This document shows, one piece after another, positions 27,589 to 35,206 of a DNA stretch of 46,170 nucleotides (its first letter is position 1; the number at the start of each line of letters is the position of its first letter). The stretch is from Domibacillus epiphyticus. GTDB taxonomy: Bacteria; Bacillota; Bacilli; Bacillales; Domibacillaceae. The translations under genes were made by a program, and so were the position numbers. A model generated the notes under the pieces. The model worked only from the letters and a program-made list of their open reading frames with translations, had not been told where the DNA came from and did no database searches. The stretch is from positions 1 through 46,170 of the forward strand of contig NZ_MSFI01000018.1 in NCBI RefSeq assembly GCF_001975785.1, read 5' to 3'.

Positions 27589-28256
27589 GATTCTTTTAAT
27601 ACGTAGCCGACGCCTCGCACCGTATGAATAAGCGGCACATCAAACGGTTTGTCAATTTTATTCCGTAAATAGCGAATATACACGTCAACTACATTTGTAT
27701 CCCCGTAATAATCATAGCCCCACACACCGTCCAGCAGCTGTTCCCTTGATAAAACATGGCGCTTATTTTTCATTAAATATAGAAGCAAATCATATTCACG
27801 CGGGGTTAAATCGATCGACTCACCGGCACGCAGCACTTCACGCGACTCTTCGTTAATGGATAAATCAGCAGCAGCGAGCGAAGGCACCTGAGTCGATTGC
27901 CGCAGGGCCACCCTGATTCTCGCAAGAAGTTCATCCATATCAAATGGTTTTGTTACATAATCGTTCGCCCCGAGATCGAGCCCGTTCACTTTATCGATCA
28001 CGTCATCTTTCGCCGTCAGCATAATGACAGGTACATGGCTCCCTTGACGGATCCGCCGCAGTACAGCCATGCCGTCCATTCCCGGGAGCATAATATCGAG
28101 CAGAATAAGGTCATACTCCTCTCTTCGAAAAGCAGAAAGTGCATCGAGTCCGTCAAACACTTTATTTGTTACATAGCCTTCGTGTTCCAGCTCCAGCTCA
28201 AGAACGCGGGCAATCCTTTCTTCATCTTCTACAATTAAAATACGATGACTGCCCAT
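27585..28256 (-). CDS. OmpR/PhoB-family response regulator
   Basis: 223 residues. Receiver domain with acidic pair D11/E12, phospho-acceptor D54 (ILLDIMLPG), T81 and K103 (VTKPF), followed by a winged-helix DNA-binding domain (LTPREYDLLLYLMKN, YIRYLRNKID, HTVRGVGYVLK). Partner of the kinase it overlaps. The ATG follows GGAGGCG; the ribosome binding site is inside the end of the pirin gene one base upstream, so co-transcription with pirin is likely. Confidence 0.93.
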   Translation of the reverse strand: MGSHRILIVEDEERIARVLELELEHEGYVTNKVFDGLDALSAFRREEYDLILLDIMLPGMDGMAVLRRIRQGSHVPVIMLTAKDDVIDKVNGLDLGANDYVTKPFDMDELLARIRVALRQSTQVPSLAAADLSINEESREVLRAGESIDLTPREYDLLLYLMKNKRHVLSREQLLDGVWGYDYYGDTNVVDVYIRYLRNKIDKPFDVPLIHTVRGVGYVLKES

Positions 28257-28257
28257 T

Positions 28258-29067
28258 TTATTTCGCCTCCGGACCGAAATTGCCTCTCTGATAATCTATG
28301 AGTGCCTCTCGAATCTCCTCCTGCGTATTCATGACAAATGGACCGTGAGCCACAATCGGATCCCCGTGCGGTTCACCGGAATAAATCAGTATTTTTGAAC
28401 GGTGCTCTGATTTCATCTGAATGGTTTGCCCTTTTGTCAACACGGCTGCCTGTCCTTTTTCCAGAACTGCTCCACTTTCACCAAATGCACAATTGCCGGC
28501 GAGCATATAAAGAAACACGGTGTGGTTAGGGTTTAACTTGTGGTCATACTGTGCGCCCGCAGATATGGATATTTCGGCCATTTCAAACGGCACGAGCGGC
28601 TTCATTGGACCTTCTTCACCTGCGAAAACGCGCACACTCACCGGGCCCATATTTTTAACCGGGATATCTTCTGCATAAAGATCCTGATAAAAAGGATCGG
28701 TATTTTTTTTTGATGCCGGCAAGTTAAGCCAAAGCTGGAGCGAGTGAACGATATCATCCCCGACCGGTTCCTCCGCATGACGCGCGCCAGATCCAGCATT
28801 CATATACTGTACATCACCAGCACCTAAAATACCGCGCCCTCCTTTATTATCAATATGTTCAAGGCGTCCATCTATTACATATGTGATCGTCTGAAAACCT
28901 TTATGCGGATGGTCAGAAAAAGTACCTCGTTTAAACCAGTCTTCCGCAAGCAGGATAAAAGGATCCATTTCATGCATCATGTCCGGATTCAATACGAATG
29001 CCTGCTGCACATGCGGAAATGCTCTTTCATTAAACTGGACGCTCCATAATTTCTTAATTTCAGCCAT
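28258..29067 (-). CDS. Pirin family protein
   Basis: 269 residues, bicupin. N-terminal cupin keeps the metal ligands: FSDHPHKGFQTITYVIDG with the His pair at about 57-59, and the later His/Glu in SGARHAEEP. Some pirins have quercetin 2,3-dioxygenase activity, and others act as redox-sensitive cofactors, so the role cannot be fixed. ATG follows AAAGGGGAG. Only one base separates it from the response regulator gene, an arrangement I do not recall for ykoGH-type systems. Confidence 0.88.
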   Translation of the reverse strand: MAEIKKLWSVQFNERAFPHVQQAFVLNPDMMHEMDPFILLAEDWFKRGTFSDHPHKGFQTITYVIDGRLEHIDNKGGRGILGAGDVQYMNAGSGARHAEEPVGDDIVHSLQLWLNLPASKKNTDPFYQDLYAEDIPVKNMGPVSVRVFAGEEGPMKPLVPFEMAEISISAGAQYDHKLNPNHTVFLYMLAGNCAFGESGAVLEKGQAAVLTKGQTIQMKSEHRSKILIYSGEPHGDPIVAHGPFVMNTQEEIREALIDYQRGNFGPEAK

Positions 29068-29091
29068 ATTTTGTCTCCCCTTTCACTACTA

Positions 29092-29120
29092 TTATTATGG
29101 CATTCGTATATTTTGTCCAA
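29092..29120 (-). promoter_or_regulatory. Promoter of the pirin/two-component/PepSY operon
   Basis: Minus strand: -35 TTGGAC (29115-29120), 17-base spacer, -10 TAATAA (29092-29097). The -35 overlaps the T-run of the tetR-type gene terminator just upstream. Confidence 0.55.
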
Positions 29121-29154
29121 AAAGAAAGGACGGTCCTCTAGAGGTCCGCCCTTT
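29121..29154 (-). terminator. Terminator of the TetR-family gene
   Basis: 14-base arms (29125-29138 and 29141-29154, one mismatch, one wobble) with a two-base gap, then CTTTTTGG on the minus strand. The arm begins inside the TAA stop codon of the regulator gene. Confidence 0.85.
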
Positions 29155-29989
29155 ATTCATGTAGAAAGCCGTTAATTAATGCCTTTAAATCTTTGTTTTC
29201 CGCTACACCCTCAAGCACTGCTTCAATCACACGGCAGCGTGGAGCTGCCGAACGCAGCTCATCCTGTAAAAAAGAGAGGAGCTCACGCTGTTCATCGCCA
29301 GCAGATTCCTGCATCACACCGATTTTTTGCATAAGCGCACTTTTTTTCTTTTCTCTGTTTAAAGCGAATTCCGGCTGCAGCCGTTCTAAAATCCGCGAGT
29401 CAAGCAGCATGTCTTTTGTTTGAATAACATCATTCACTGATGTTTCCACGCGGCGCAATGCGTAACGAATAATCGCATCAAGTTCAACACGTTCTTCCGC
29501 CGCCACCAAAAAATGAACCGTATTTTGAACAACGCCATACAACGTAATAGCAAGATCAGCAGAATAAGGGCGCACATCATCATTAAACACTTCGATGAGT
29601 CTTCTTTGCGTCCAGCACAATTCATTAAAATGATGCTGTTTCACAAATTTTTTCAACTCTGCATCATCCGATACAAACACACCTTGAAAAAGAACGAACA
29701 GATTATTTTCTTTGTTCACTTCCATTTTTACTTTAATTTGTTCAATAAATACTTCTTTATCGTGAACAGGCCTCCCAGCAAGCACTTCCGTCCGCCTCTT
29801 ATTCGTTTCATGATTAATTTTGTCAAATATACTCATAAGCAGCTCACTTTTCGACGGGAAATAATTATAAAACGTCCCTTTGGAAATACTGCTTTTTTCC
29901 AAAATATCCTGCACTGATGTCGCCGCATACCCTTTTTTAACAAATAGAGAGTGAGCTGCTTCCATTACTTTCAGCTTTCGTTCGTTCAA
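29153..29989 (-). CDS. TetR/AcrR-family transcriptional regulator
   Basis: 278 residues. N-terminal helix-turn-helix (about 8-55: SVQDILEKSSISKGTFYNYFPSKSELL), then a longer than usual ligand-binding domain. Start is TTG at 29989-29987, seven bases after GGAAGTG. It is divergent from an MFS drug exporter with a 184-base shared control region that contains inverted repeats, so it probably represses that exporter and itself and is released by a drug-like ligand. This resembles the LmrA/LmrB arrangement. Confidence 0.9.
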   Translation of the reverse strand: MNERKLKVMEAAHSLFVKKGYAATSVQDILEKSSISKGTFYNYFPSKSELLMSIFDKINHETNKRRTEVLAGRPVHDKEVFIEQIKVKMEVNKENNLFVLFQGVFVSDDAELKKFVKQHHFNELCWTQRRLIEVFNDDVRPYSADLAITLYGVVQNTVHFLVAAEERVELDAIIRYALRRVETSVNDVIQTKDMLLDSRILERLQPEFALNREKKKSALMQKIGVMQESAGDEQRELLSFLQDELRSAAPRCRVIEAVLEGVAENKDLKALINGFLHE

Positions 29990-30008
29990 TTCGTTGCACT
30001 TCCTTCAA

Positions 30009-30027
30009 TTTGGACTAGCAGTCTAAA
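30009..30027. promoter_or_regulatory. Candidate TetR-family operator
   Basis: TTTGGACTAGCAGTCTAAA: 8-base arms, one mismatch, 3-base spacer. It is 20 bases upstream of the TetR gene start, where binding would block its own transcription. The GACT...AGTC core is like the LmrA/YxaF-type boxes as I remember them. Confidence 0.55.
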
Positions 30028-30121
30028 AATAGATTATCTGAATACCTTTTATATTTCAACTTTAAGTAATAGCAATTATTTCTTGATTGATTTTTTTAAA
30101 CGATCGGTATATTATAATTAT

Positions 30122-30136
30122 CTGTTGGAACAACAG
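30122..30136. promoter_or_regulatory. Inverted repeat in the exporter leader
   Basis: CTGTTG-GAA-CAACAG, a perfect 6-bp inverted repeat just downstream of the -10-like TATAAT (30113-30118) and about 37 bases before the exporter start. Its place near the transcript start suits a repressor site; it could also form a small hairpin. Confidence 0.45.
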
Positions 30137-30173
30137 TATAAAAATTATACACCTTGTATGGAGGGATTTTAAC

Positions 30174-31664
30174 TTGAATACCCAGGGAATGATGGATAAA
30201 CCGCCGTATGGCATGATTGCTATATTATTTGTCGGTGCATTCGTTTCTTTTTTAAATGAAACACTGTTGAATGTAGCACTTCCGTCGATTATGAAGGACT
30301 TCGATGTCTCAGCATCCGCTGTTCAGTGGCTTTCAACCGGCTATATGCTTGTGAATGGCGTTTTAATTCCTGCGAGCGCGTTCTTTATTCAAAAATTCAC
30401 GAATAGAAAACTATTTATTACAGCGATGGTACTGTTTACAGCTGGCTCTGTGCTCGCAACTCTTGCCCCTTCGTTTGGTGTTCTGCTAGCGGCCCGCATG
30501 ATTCAGGCATCCGGCTCTGCCATTATGATGCCGCTTTTAATGAATGTCATGCTGGCAAGCTTTCCAATCGAACGACGCGGCGCCGCGATGGGGATTTTTG
30601 GACTTGTCATGATTACAGCACCCGCAATCGGGCCGACATTATCTGGCTGGCTGATCGAGCATTACACATGGCGCACTTTGTTTGGTGTTGTCATACCAAT
30701 TGCTGTGATGACTCTTTTATTTGCGATTTTCAAGCTAAAAAACATCACGCCACAGCGAGATATTACACTTGATGTATTTTCACTTGTGTTATCAAGTGTC
30801 GGGTTTGGGGGAATTTTATATGGGTTCAGCTCGGCCGGAGAAAAAGGATGGGATTCTGTTCATGTATATGGAGCAATTATTATCGGTGTATTTGGCCTTG
30901 TACTCTTCATTTATCGTCAAATGCGTCTCGATGAACCGCTTCTCGAATTCCGTATTTATAAGTACCCGATGTTCGCGCTCTCTTCTGCCATTTCGGTTGT
31001 TCTTGCAATGGCGATGTTCTCGGCGATGCTGCTTATGCCAATATACGTGCAGACAATCCGTGGTATTTCACCGCTTCATTCCGGCTTGTTGATGCTTCCT
31101 GGGGCACTTGCGATGGGGATTATGTCGCCGATCACAGGTAAATTATTTGATAAATTCGGCGCCCGCATTTTAGCGATTATCGGGTTATCCATTATGATCG
31201 CTACAACCTTTATGTTCAGCAATTTAACAATGGATACGGAATATGGATATCTTATGTTTGTATACACATTACGAATGTTTGGAATGTCGATGGTCATGAT
31301 GCCGGTGATGACAAACGGGTTGAACCAGCTTCCGCAAAGCATGAACCCGCATGGTACAGCAATGAACAATACACTACAGCAAGTGTCTGGTGCGGTTGGT
31401 TCTGCGTTATTAGTGACACTTATGCAAAACCGTACGGAATCTGAAGCAGAGCGATTAGCTGAAGCGGCAGCAAGTGTTCAAAATGCTGATCCTTCTGCAA
31501 TGGCTGAAGTGCAAGCGCAAATAATGAATGAAGCAATGCTGAGCGGCATTAATTTCTCATTTACGGTTTCCGTCTTTATTGCCTTCGCCGCGCTGATTCT
31601 CTCGTTTTTTATGAAACGTGTTAAGCCAGCCACAGAACCGATTAGAGAACAATCTGCAGGATAA
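30174..31664 (+). CDS. MFS multidrug exporter, DHA2 (EmrB/QacA/LmrB-like) family
   Basis: 496 residues, about 14 transmembrane helices, full length for the drug:H+ antiporter-2 family. Motif C, the antiporter motif, is recognisable at GLVMITAPAIGPTLSGWLIEH (about residues 141-161). I chose the TTG at 30174, eight bases after GGAGGG; the frame is open 29 codons further upstream, but that stretch is AT-rich promoter DNA. It is the only clear plus-strand gene in the window, divergent from a TetR regulator that likely controls it. Confidence 0.93.
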   Translation: MNTQGMMDKPPYGMIAILFVGAFVSFLNETLLNVALPSIMKDFDVSASAVQWLSTGYMLVNGVLIPASAFFIQKFTNRKLFITAMVLFTAGSVLATLAPSFGVLLAARMIQASGSAIMMPLLMNVMLASFPIERRGAAMGIFGLVMITAPAIGPTLSGWLIEHYTWRTLFGVVIPIAVMTLLFAIFKLKNITPQRDITLDVFSLVLSSVGFGGILYGFSSAGEKGWDSVHVYGAIIIGVFGLVLFIYRQMRLDEPLLEFRIYKYPMFALSSAISVVLAMAMFSAMLLMPIYVQTIRGISPLHSGLLMLPGALAMGIMSPITGKLFDKFGARILAIIGLSIMIATTFMFSNLTMDTEYGYLMFVYTLRMFGMSMVMMPVMTNGLNQLPQSMNPHGTAMNNTLQQVSGAVGSALLVTLMQNRTESEAERLAEAAASVQNADPSAMAEVQAQIMNEAMLSGINFSFTVSVFIAFAALILSFFMKRVKPATEPIREQSAG

Positions 31665-31669
31665 TAAAT

Positions 31670-31694
31670 AGGTCTCCGTATAAAACGGAGACCT
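31670..31694 (+). terminator. Hairpin after the MFS exporter gene
   Basis: Perfect 10-bp arms AGGTCTCCGT and ACGGAGACCT with a 5-base loop, three bases after the exporter's stop codon. Only a weak T-run (TGGTTTATG) follows; the next hairpin at 31719-31756 gives a backup in both directions. Confidence 0.7.
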
Positions 31695-31718
31695 TGGTTT
31701 ATGTAAGATTCTGCATAC

Positions 31719-31756
31719 AAAAGCGCCCTTTGGCAATAAAACGCCGAGGGCGTTTT
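31719..31756. terminator. Bidirectional terminator between the convergent exporter and DinB genes
   Basis: Arms AAAGCGCCCTTTGGC and GCCGAGGGCGTTTT (mismatched in the middle) around AATAAAAC. TTTTTTC follows on the plus strand and TTTTGTATG on the minus strand. It sits between two convergent genes. Confidence 0.8.
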
Positions 31757-31761
31757 TTCAC

Positions 31762-32220
31762 TTATTTCAAAACGTTTGATATTGTTTTAATCATACCGGC
31801 ATGACTGCCTTCATGCCATGTGACAAACTGAAGAATCGCTTCTGCATTTTCCATTTCGTGCCCGCGAATATTAAGCGGTATTGACGCAGCTGCAGTTAAT
31901 TTCCCTGCAAAATGCGCTTCAATACGCGCACCCTGCTGCTTAAGAGCCTGCAATATAGCTGCTGCTTCTGTTACGTCACCCGTCCATTCAGATGGACGAG
32001 TTCCTGTCGCAAACAATACTCCCCATTCCGGACGTTCTACTTTATAGCTTTCGTCTGCCATGTTTAACAATGCTTCTGTTGAAAAATATATATGCCCGGC
32101 ATTCCAGCGAATCGAATTGGGGCATCCCGATGGCTGCTCGTCCCATTTTTCTACCGGTACATTTTGCAGTGTATCTACCGTAAATGATCGTGAAAAAAGA
32201 AATTGTTTAATAGACTCCAT
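31762..32220 (-). CDS. DinB-fold family protein
   Basis: 152 residues from the ATG at 32220, eight bases after AAAGGAG. Four-helix DinB/YfiT-like fold expected from the spaced histidines: NAGHIYFSTEALLN near residue 43 and WHEGSHAGMIK near residue 139. In this family three His bind a metal, and members act as thiol-dependent transferases or have unknown function. Monocistronic. I cannot assign a substrate. Confidence 0.8.
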   Translation of the reverse strand: MESIKQFLFSRSFTVDTLQNVPVEKWDEQPSGCPNSIRWNAGHIYFSTEALLNMADESYKVERPEWGVLFATGTRPSEWTGDVTEAAAILQALKQQGARIEAHFAGKLTAAASIPLNIRGHEMENAEAILQFVTWHEGSHAGMIKTISNVLK

Positions 32221-32389
32221 TTCATCCACTCCTTTAAACATTCACCATTATCATAATACACACTGGTGTATATCGAAAGAAAATTGCTTTGTGCTTTTAT
32301 AAAACTCAAAATAAATAGACTTTTAAAAAGTGAATAGATTGGTTGTACAAGATTTGGTCATCGAATCTTTCAAAATTTATTCTATAATC

Positions 32390-32416
32390 AAAAACCCCTT
32401 CCTATTAAGGAAGGGG
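32390..32416 (-). terminator. Terminator of the CAP-domain gene
   Basis: Perfect 9-bp arms CCCCTTCCT and AGGAAGGGG with a 4-base loop, followed on the minus strand by TTTTTGATT. Confidence 0.88.
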
Positions 32417-32434
32417 CACTCTTCAATCATTCTC

Positions 32435-33136
32435 TTATTTCCCAATAAACATTTGTGTCCAGTGACCATCAACGTACCCTACACCAATGTGTGTGAAGTC
32501 TGCACTTAAAATATTTTTACGGTGACCGTCGCTGTTCATCCAGGCTTTCATTACTTCTTCCGGTGTTTGTTGCCCTTTAGCAATATTTTCACCTGCTGTT
32601 TTGTACGTAATGCCGAATTGTTTCATCATATCAAACGGAGATCCGTATGTTGGTGATTGATGAGAGAAATAGCCTTTATCTTTCATATCTTTTGATTTTG
32701 CACGAGCAACATCACTTAACTTTGTATCTAGCTGAAGAGGCTTAACTCCTTGTTTTGCACGTTCTTGGTTAACTAGTTCAAATACTTGTTGTTCAAATGC
32801 ACTGACACTGCCAGCCGTTTGTTGTTGCTGAGCTGGTTGCGGTTTTGCTTCTGTTTGCTGCGGTGCAGGCTGTGCTGCTGGCGCTGGAGCTGCTTGAGGT
32901 GCTGGAGCTGCAACTTTTGCAGCAGGTGCTTTTGCTGGCGCTTTTGCCTGTGCAGAAGGATGTTTAAATTTAATTTTATATTTCTTTGCTAAATCTGCGT
33001 TAATATATTGTACATGCTGTGTTTGTTTTGATACTTTAACATTGCATGTAGGAGTTGCTGCATCAGCTTGTCCTGCTGTAAAGAGTCCAAATGTTACAAC
33101 ACCGGCGATAGCTGCCACGCGAATGTTCTTTTTCAT
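32435..33136 (-). CDS. Secreted CAP (SCP/PR1)-domain protein, YkwD-like
   Basis: 233 residues from the ATG at 33136, which follows AGGAGGAATTTTCAAC. Signal peptide about 1-27 (cleavage after ADA), a short N-terminal region with one Cys (TCNVKV), a Pro/Ala/Gln-rich linker (about 62-110), and a C-terminal CAP domain (about 112-233). The domain has FSHQSP, GENIAKG and GHRKNIL, giving the usual His/Glu cavity residues. Related Bacillus proteins sit in the cell wall or spore coat; the biochemical role is unclear. The frame extends 84 codons upstream, but that is leader DNA without a ribosome binding site. Confidence 0.88.
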   Translation of the reverse strand: MKKNIRVAAIAGVVTFGLFTAGQADAATPTCNVKVSKQTQHVQYINADLAKKYKIKFKHPSAQAKAPAKAPAAKVAAPAPQAAPAPAAQPAPQQTEAKPQPAQQQQTAGSVSAFEQQVFELVNQERAKQGVKPLQLDTKLSDVARAKSKDMKDKGYFSHQSPTYGSPFDMMKQFGITYKTAGENIAKGQQTPEEVMKAWMNSDGHRKNILSADFTHIGVGYVDGHWTQMFIGK

Positions 33137-33389
33137 GTTGAAAATTCCTCCTAGAATTTGATGTTTTTCTTGGTGCGTTCGAATGACTTCCCGACTTGCA
33201 TACCCATTGTTACACGAATGTTTATTGTTCTCAATGGATTTTCGCATGGCAAATTTCACTACGATTTCAAAATGGTAGTTTCCTATAATCCCCAACCTTC
33301 TAAACATTGATATTATGCTGGATTGAAGATCCTTAAATTTTTTACTATTTTTGCAGGTAATAAAACTGTAATACAGTGTCATAATCATT
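33137..33389. other. Long leader region of the CAP-domain gene
   Basis: About 250 bases between the amidase gene terminator and the CAP gene. No gene is visible. I could not find a confident promoter or a known riboswitch; in particular the c-di-AMP (ydaO) landmarks, often seen upstream of wall-remodelling genes, are not evident. Confidence 0.35.
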
Positions 33390-33417
33390 ACAAAAAGAGC
33401 ACCCTTAATAGGCGCCC
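33390..33417 (-). terminator. Terminator of the amidase gene
   Basis: Arms GGGCGCC and GGGTGCTC (with wobbles) around a short loop, then TTTTTG on the minus strand. It begins immediately at the stop codon. Confidence 0.65.
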
Positions 33418-33906
33418 TTACATTGTCATGTCATCCTCAATATGGAAAAAGTAATAGCGGATTTTTGGCGTATATGCGGTTGAATTTTCATAACTCCACA
33501 ATCTGTTTCGGCTATTCATTGTATGCGCATTAACAAGCGGGGCATTTCCTCTTTTTCCTGTCACAATCGTGGAATGATCAATACGGCCATTTCCGGTGAA
33601 ATCATAAAAAATAACATCCCCCGGCTTTAAAAGTTCAGGTGAGGATACTTTCCTCCCTTTTAATCCTTGGGTGGACCCTTCCAAATACCATCTCAATGAA
33701 TGTGATACACTCCAACTGTAACTCCATGTACCGCCCCTGATCCACCATCCCTTTCCCCTGTTGGGATAGCCCCGCATTGGCGCACCACCAGCAAGCAAAC
33801 ATTGTGACACATAATTCGTACAGTCCACCTTAAAACGATGAAAAGCTGGATTGTAGCTATTCCACCACTGGTGCGCGTATGCAACTGCCGCGTTTCTGTT
33901 ATACAT
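33418..33906 (-). CDS. Amidase_6-type domain protein
   Basis: 162 residues, essentially one putative amidase domain of the NlpC/P60-like cysteine fold. The catalytic Cys lies in [11 protein letters not shown] (C29), and the His is in IDHSTIVTG, preceded by the usual PGDVIFYDF. Start ATG follows AAAGGAGGG, so the protein is complete. It has no signal peptide, unlike many wall hydrolases, so it may act in the cytoplasm, in the spore or mother cell, or leave by another route. Related short proteins occur widely in spore formers. Function not established. Confidence 0.82.
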   Translation of the reverse strand: MYNRNAAVAYAHQWWNSYNPAFHRFKVDCTNYVSQCLLAGGAPMRGYPNRGKGWWIRGGTWSYSWSVSHSLRWYLEGSTQGLKGRKVSSPELLKPGDVIFYDFTGNGRIDHSTIVTGKRGNAPLVNAHTMNSRNRLWSYENSTAYTPKIRYYFFHIEDDMTM

Positions 33907-33946
33907 TGGCAGCCCTCCTTTTTACAACATATGCAAAAAAGAACAT

Positions 33947-34211
33947 AAAAAAACCGGACTGATGAATCAGACCGGTTTTGTTCATTATTTTGTAACTCAC
34001 AACGTTTTTAGGATGAAAACTCCATTCATCTAAAATAAACCGCCGCGGTTCTATTCCACATCGTCGTTTATGATGTACCTAAACGACCTAAGCCCTGCCT
34101 TCTCTTAAGTCCTTGCGGCTCCGAAGCCGCTCCAGTGTGAATAAGTCTTACCAACACTAGCAGAATGCCAAATTTCTTATATGAAACGTTCTAAGTTACG
34201 TTCTTCATGAA
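33947..34211 (-). ncRNA. Putative free-standing structured ncRNA, family not recognised
   Basis: A consensus SigA promoter is followed by about 265 bases without an open frame and then a strong terminator. The predicted RNA is closed by a long-range helix (34184-34199 with 33992-34007, 13 of 16 pairs). Inside it are local hairpins in order: CTAGTGT/ACACTGG, GCGGCT-TCGG-AGCCGC, GACTTAAG/CTTAGGTC, CGTTTA/TAAACG, whose loop ACATC can pair with the GATGT that follows (pseudoknot), AACCG-CGG-CGGTT, and GATGAA/TTCATC. It lacks the landmarks of tmRNA, RNase P RNA, SRP RNA and the usual riboswitches. A 6S-like role is possible from the closed rod but not shown. It sits between iclR-type and amidase genes, with its own promoter. 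Confidence 0.6.
33950..33978 (-). terminator. Terminator of the putative ncRNA
   Basis: Arms AAACCGG.CTGAT and ATCAG.CCGGTTT (12 pairs, one mismatch) with a two-base gap, followed by seven T on the minus strand. Confidence 0.88.
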
Positions 34212-34217
34212 TTTAAA

Positions 34218-34246
34218 ATTATATCATCAAAACTAAAAAAAGTCAA
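34218..34246 (-). promoter_or_regulatory. Strong SigA promoter of the putative ncRNA
   Basis: Minus strand: -35 TTGACT (34241-34246), exactly 17 bases, then TGA-TATAAT with a perfect -10 (34218-34223) and the TGn extension. This is the best promoter match I saw in the window. Confidence 0.85.
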
Positions 34247-34303
34247 TTTTTTTAAAAAATACTTCCTGATCTTTTATCGTAATGTCCACTTTACAGAATG
34301 TAA

Positions 34304-35071
34304 TTATTGAAAGAATCCAAGTCGTTTGGATATTTGAGTACCCGCTTCACTGATCCGTCTTTGCAGCGGAATGAGTCTTTCATCTGTCATGCGCAGTGTC
34401 GGTCCCGAAATGGAGACAGCTGCTGCGACATTGCCATTATGATCGAAAATAGGTGCTGCAATGCAGCGAATGCCCTTTTCATTTTCTTCAAGGTCTAGTG
34501 CATATCCGTTTTTCTTAACGGACGTCAGCTCATCTAAAAACGTTTCTTTAGAAGTAATAGTGTGCTCTGTATGAACGGGCAATCCCTTTCGATCTAGAAT
34601 GTCGATCACTTCTGCTGCCGGCAAATGGGCAAGAATCGCTTTTCCCACCGAAGTACAGTGGACAGGCGCACGTTTACCGACCTTTGAGTGCATACGCAAT
34701 GCTTCATGACCATCTAGTTTTTCAATATATACAACCTCTCCACGGTCATAAACGACAAGATGAACTACTTCATTCGTTTCATCTTCCAGCTGCTTTAACA
34801 CGGGCTTTGCTTCTGCACGGACATCGAGTGAATCAAGCAGTTTTGAGCTGACATCAAGAAACGCATAGCCGATCCGGTAGCGCCCTGTTTCTTCATCTTG
34901 TTCAATGTATCCATATTGCGCAAGTGTGGCCAGTGTCCGGAATACGGAGCTTTTATTAATATCCATTTGAGCTGCGATTTCAGTCACACCGAGCCCGTTT
35001 CTTGATGAACTGACGAGTGCTATGATGTCCAGAGCCCTGGCCACTGATTTCACCACATTTTCACGTTCCAT
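34304..35071 (-). CDS. IclR-family transcriptional regulator
   Basis: 255 residues. N-terminal winged helix (about 5-65: ARALDIIALVSS, VTEIAAQMDINKSSVFRTLATLAQYGYIEQ) and C-terminal IclR effector domain (KVGKRAPVHCTSVGKAILAHLP, GIRCIAAPIFDHNGNVAAAVSISGP). The ATG follows GGAGGAA. It lies downstream of malate synthase G on the same strand, 135 bases away and beyond a terminator. IclR proteins often control glyoxylate, glycolate or aromatic and sugar-acid use, so glcB is a natural candidate target; this is inference. Confidence 0.9.
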   Translation of the reverse strand: MERENVVKSVARALDIIALVSSSRNGLGVTEIAAQMDINKSSVFRTLATLAQYGYIEQDEETGRYRIGYAFLDVSSKLLDSLDVRAEAKPVLKQLEDETNEVVHLVVYDRGEVVYIEKLDGHEALRMHSKVGKRAPVHCTSVGKAILAHLPAAEVIDILDRKGLPVHTEHTITSKETFLDELTSVKKNGYALDLEENEKGIRCIAAPIFDHNGNVAAAVSISGPTLRMTDERLIPLQRRISEAGTQISKRLGFFQ

Positions 35072-35178
35072 AAGGGTTCCTCCTTTTAAGCGGTATCTTC
35101 ACACACAGGGCGCTGTATTTTAATGATCTGGCTGATGATGAAAGTTTCATTTCTTTCTTACAAGTCTCATCTCATAAA

Positions 35179-35204
35179 GAAAAGCTGGGCGCGGCCAGCT
35201 TTTC
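35179..35204 (-). terminator. Terminator of malate synthase G gene
   Basis: Perfect 9-bp arms AAAAGCTGG and CCAGCTTTT with a GC-rich 6-base loop, followed on the minus strand by CTTTATGAG. It starts three bases after the stop codon. Confidence 0.72.
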
Positions 35205-35206
35205 GC

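Noticed and set aside
29513-29917. 134-codon plus-strand frame
   Set aside because: Opposite the TetR-family gene, with no ribosome binding site or domain.
30087-30173. 29-codon extension of the MFS exporter
   Set aside because: Overlaps the promoter and an inverted repeat; the TTG at 30174 has GGAGGG.
33137-33388. 84-codon extension of the CAP-domain protein
   Set aside because: No ribosome binding site at its start, and the inner ATG has AGGAGG and a proper signal peptide.
34021-34070. T-box-like AACCGCGGCGG in the ncRNA region
   Set aside because: The full T-box GGGTGGNACCGCG is absent, the downstream gene is not an amino acid or tRNA synthetase gene, and the terminator comes too far after it.
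33947-34211. tmRNA, RNase P RNA, SRP RNA or glmS ribozyme
   Set aside because: None of their core sequences are present and the size does not fit tmRNA or RNase P.
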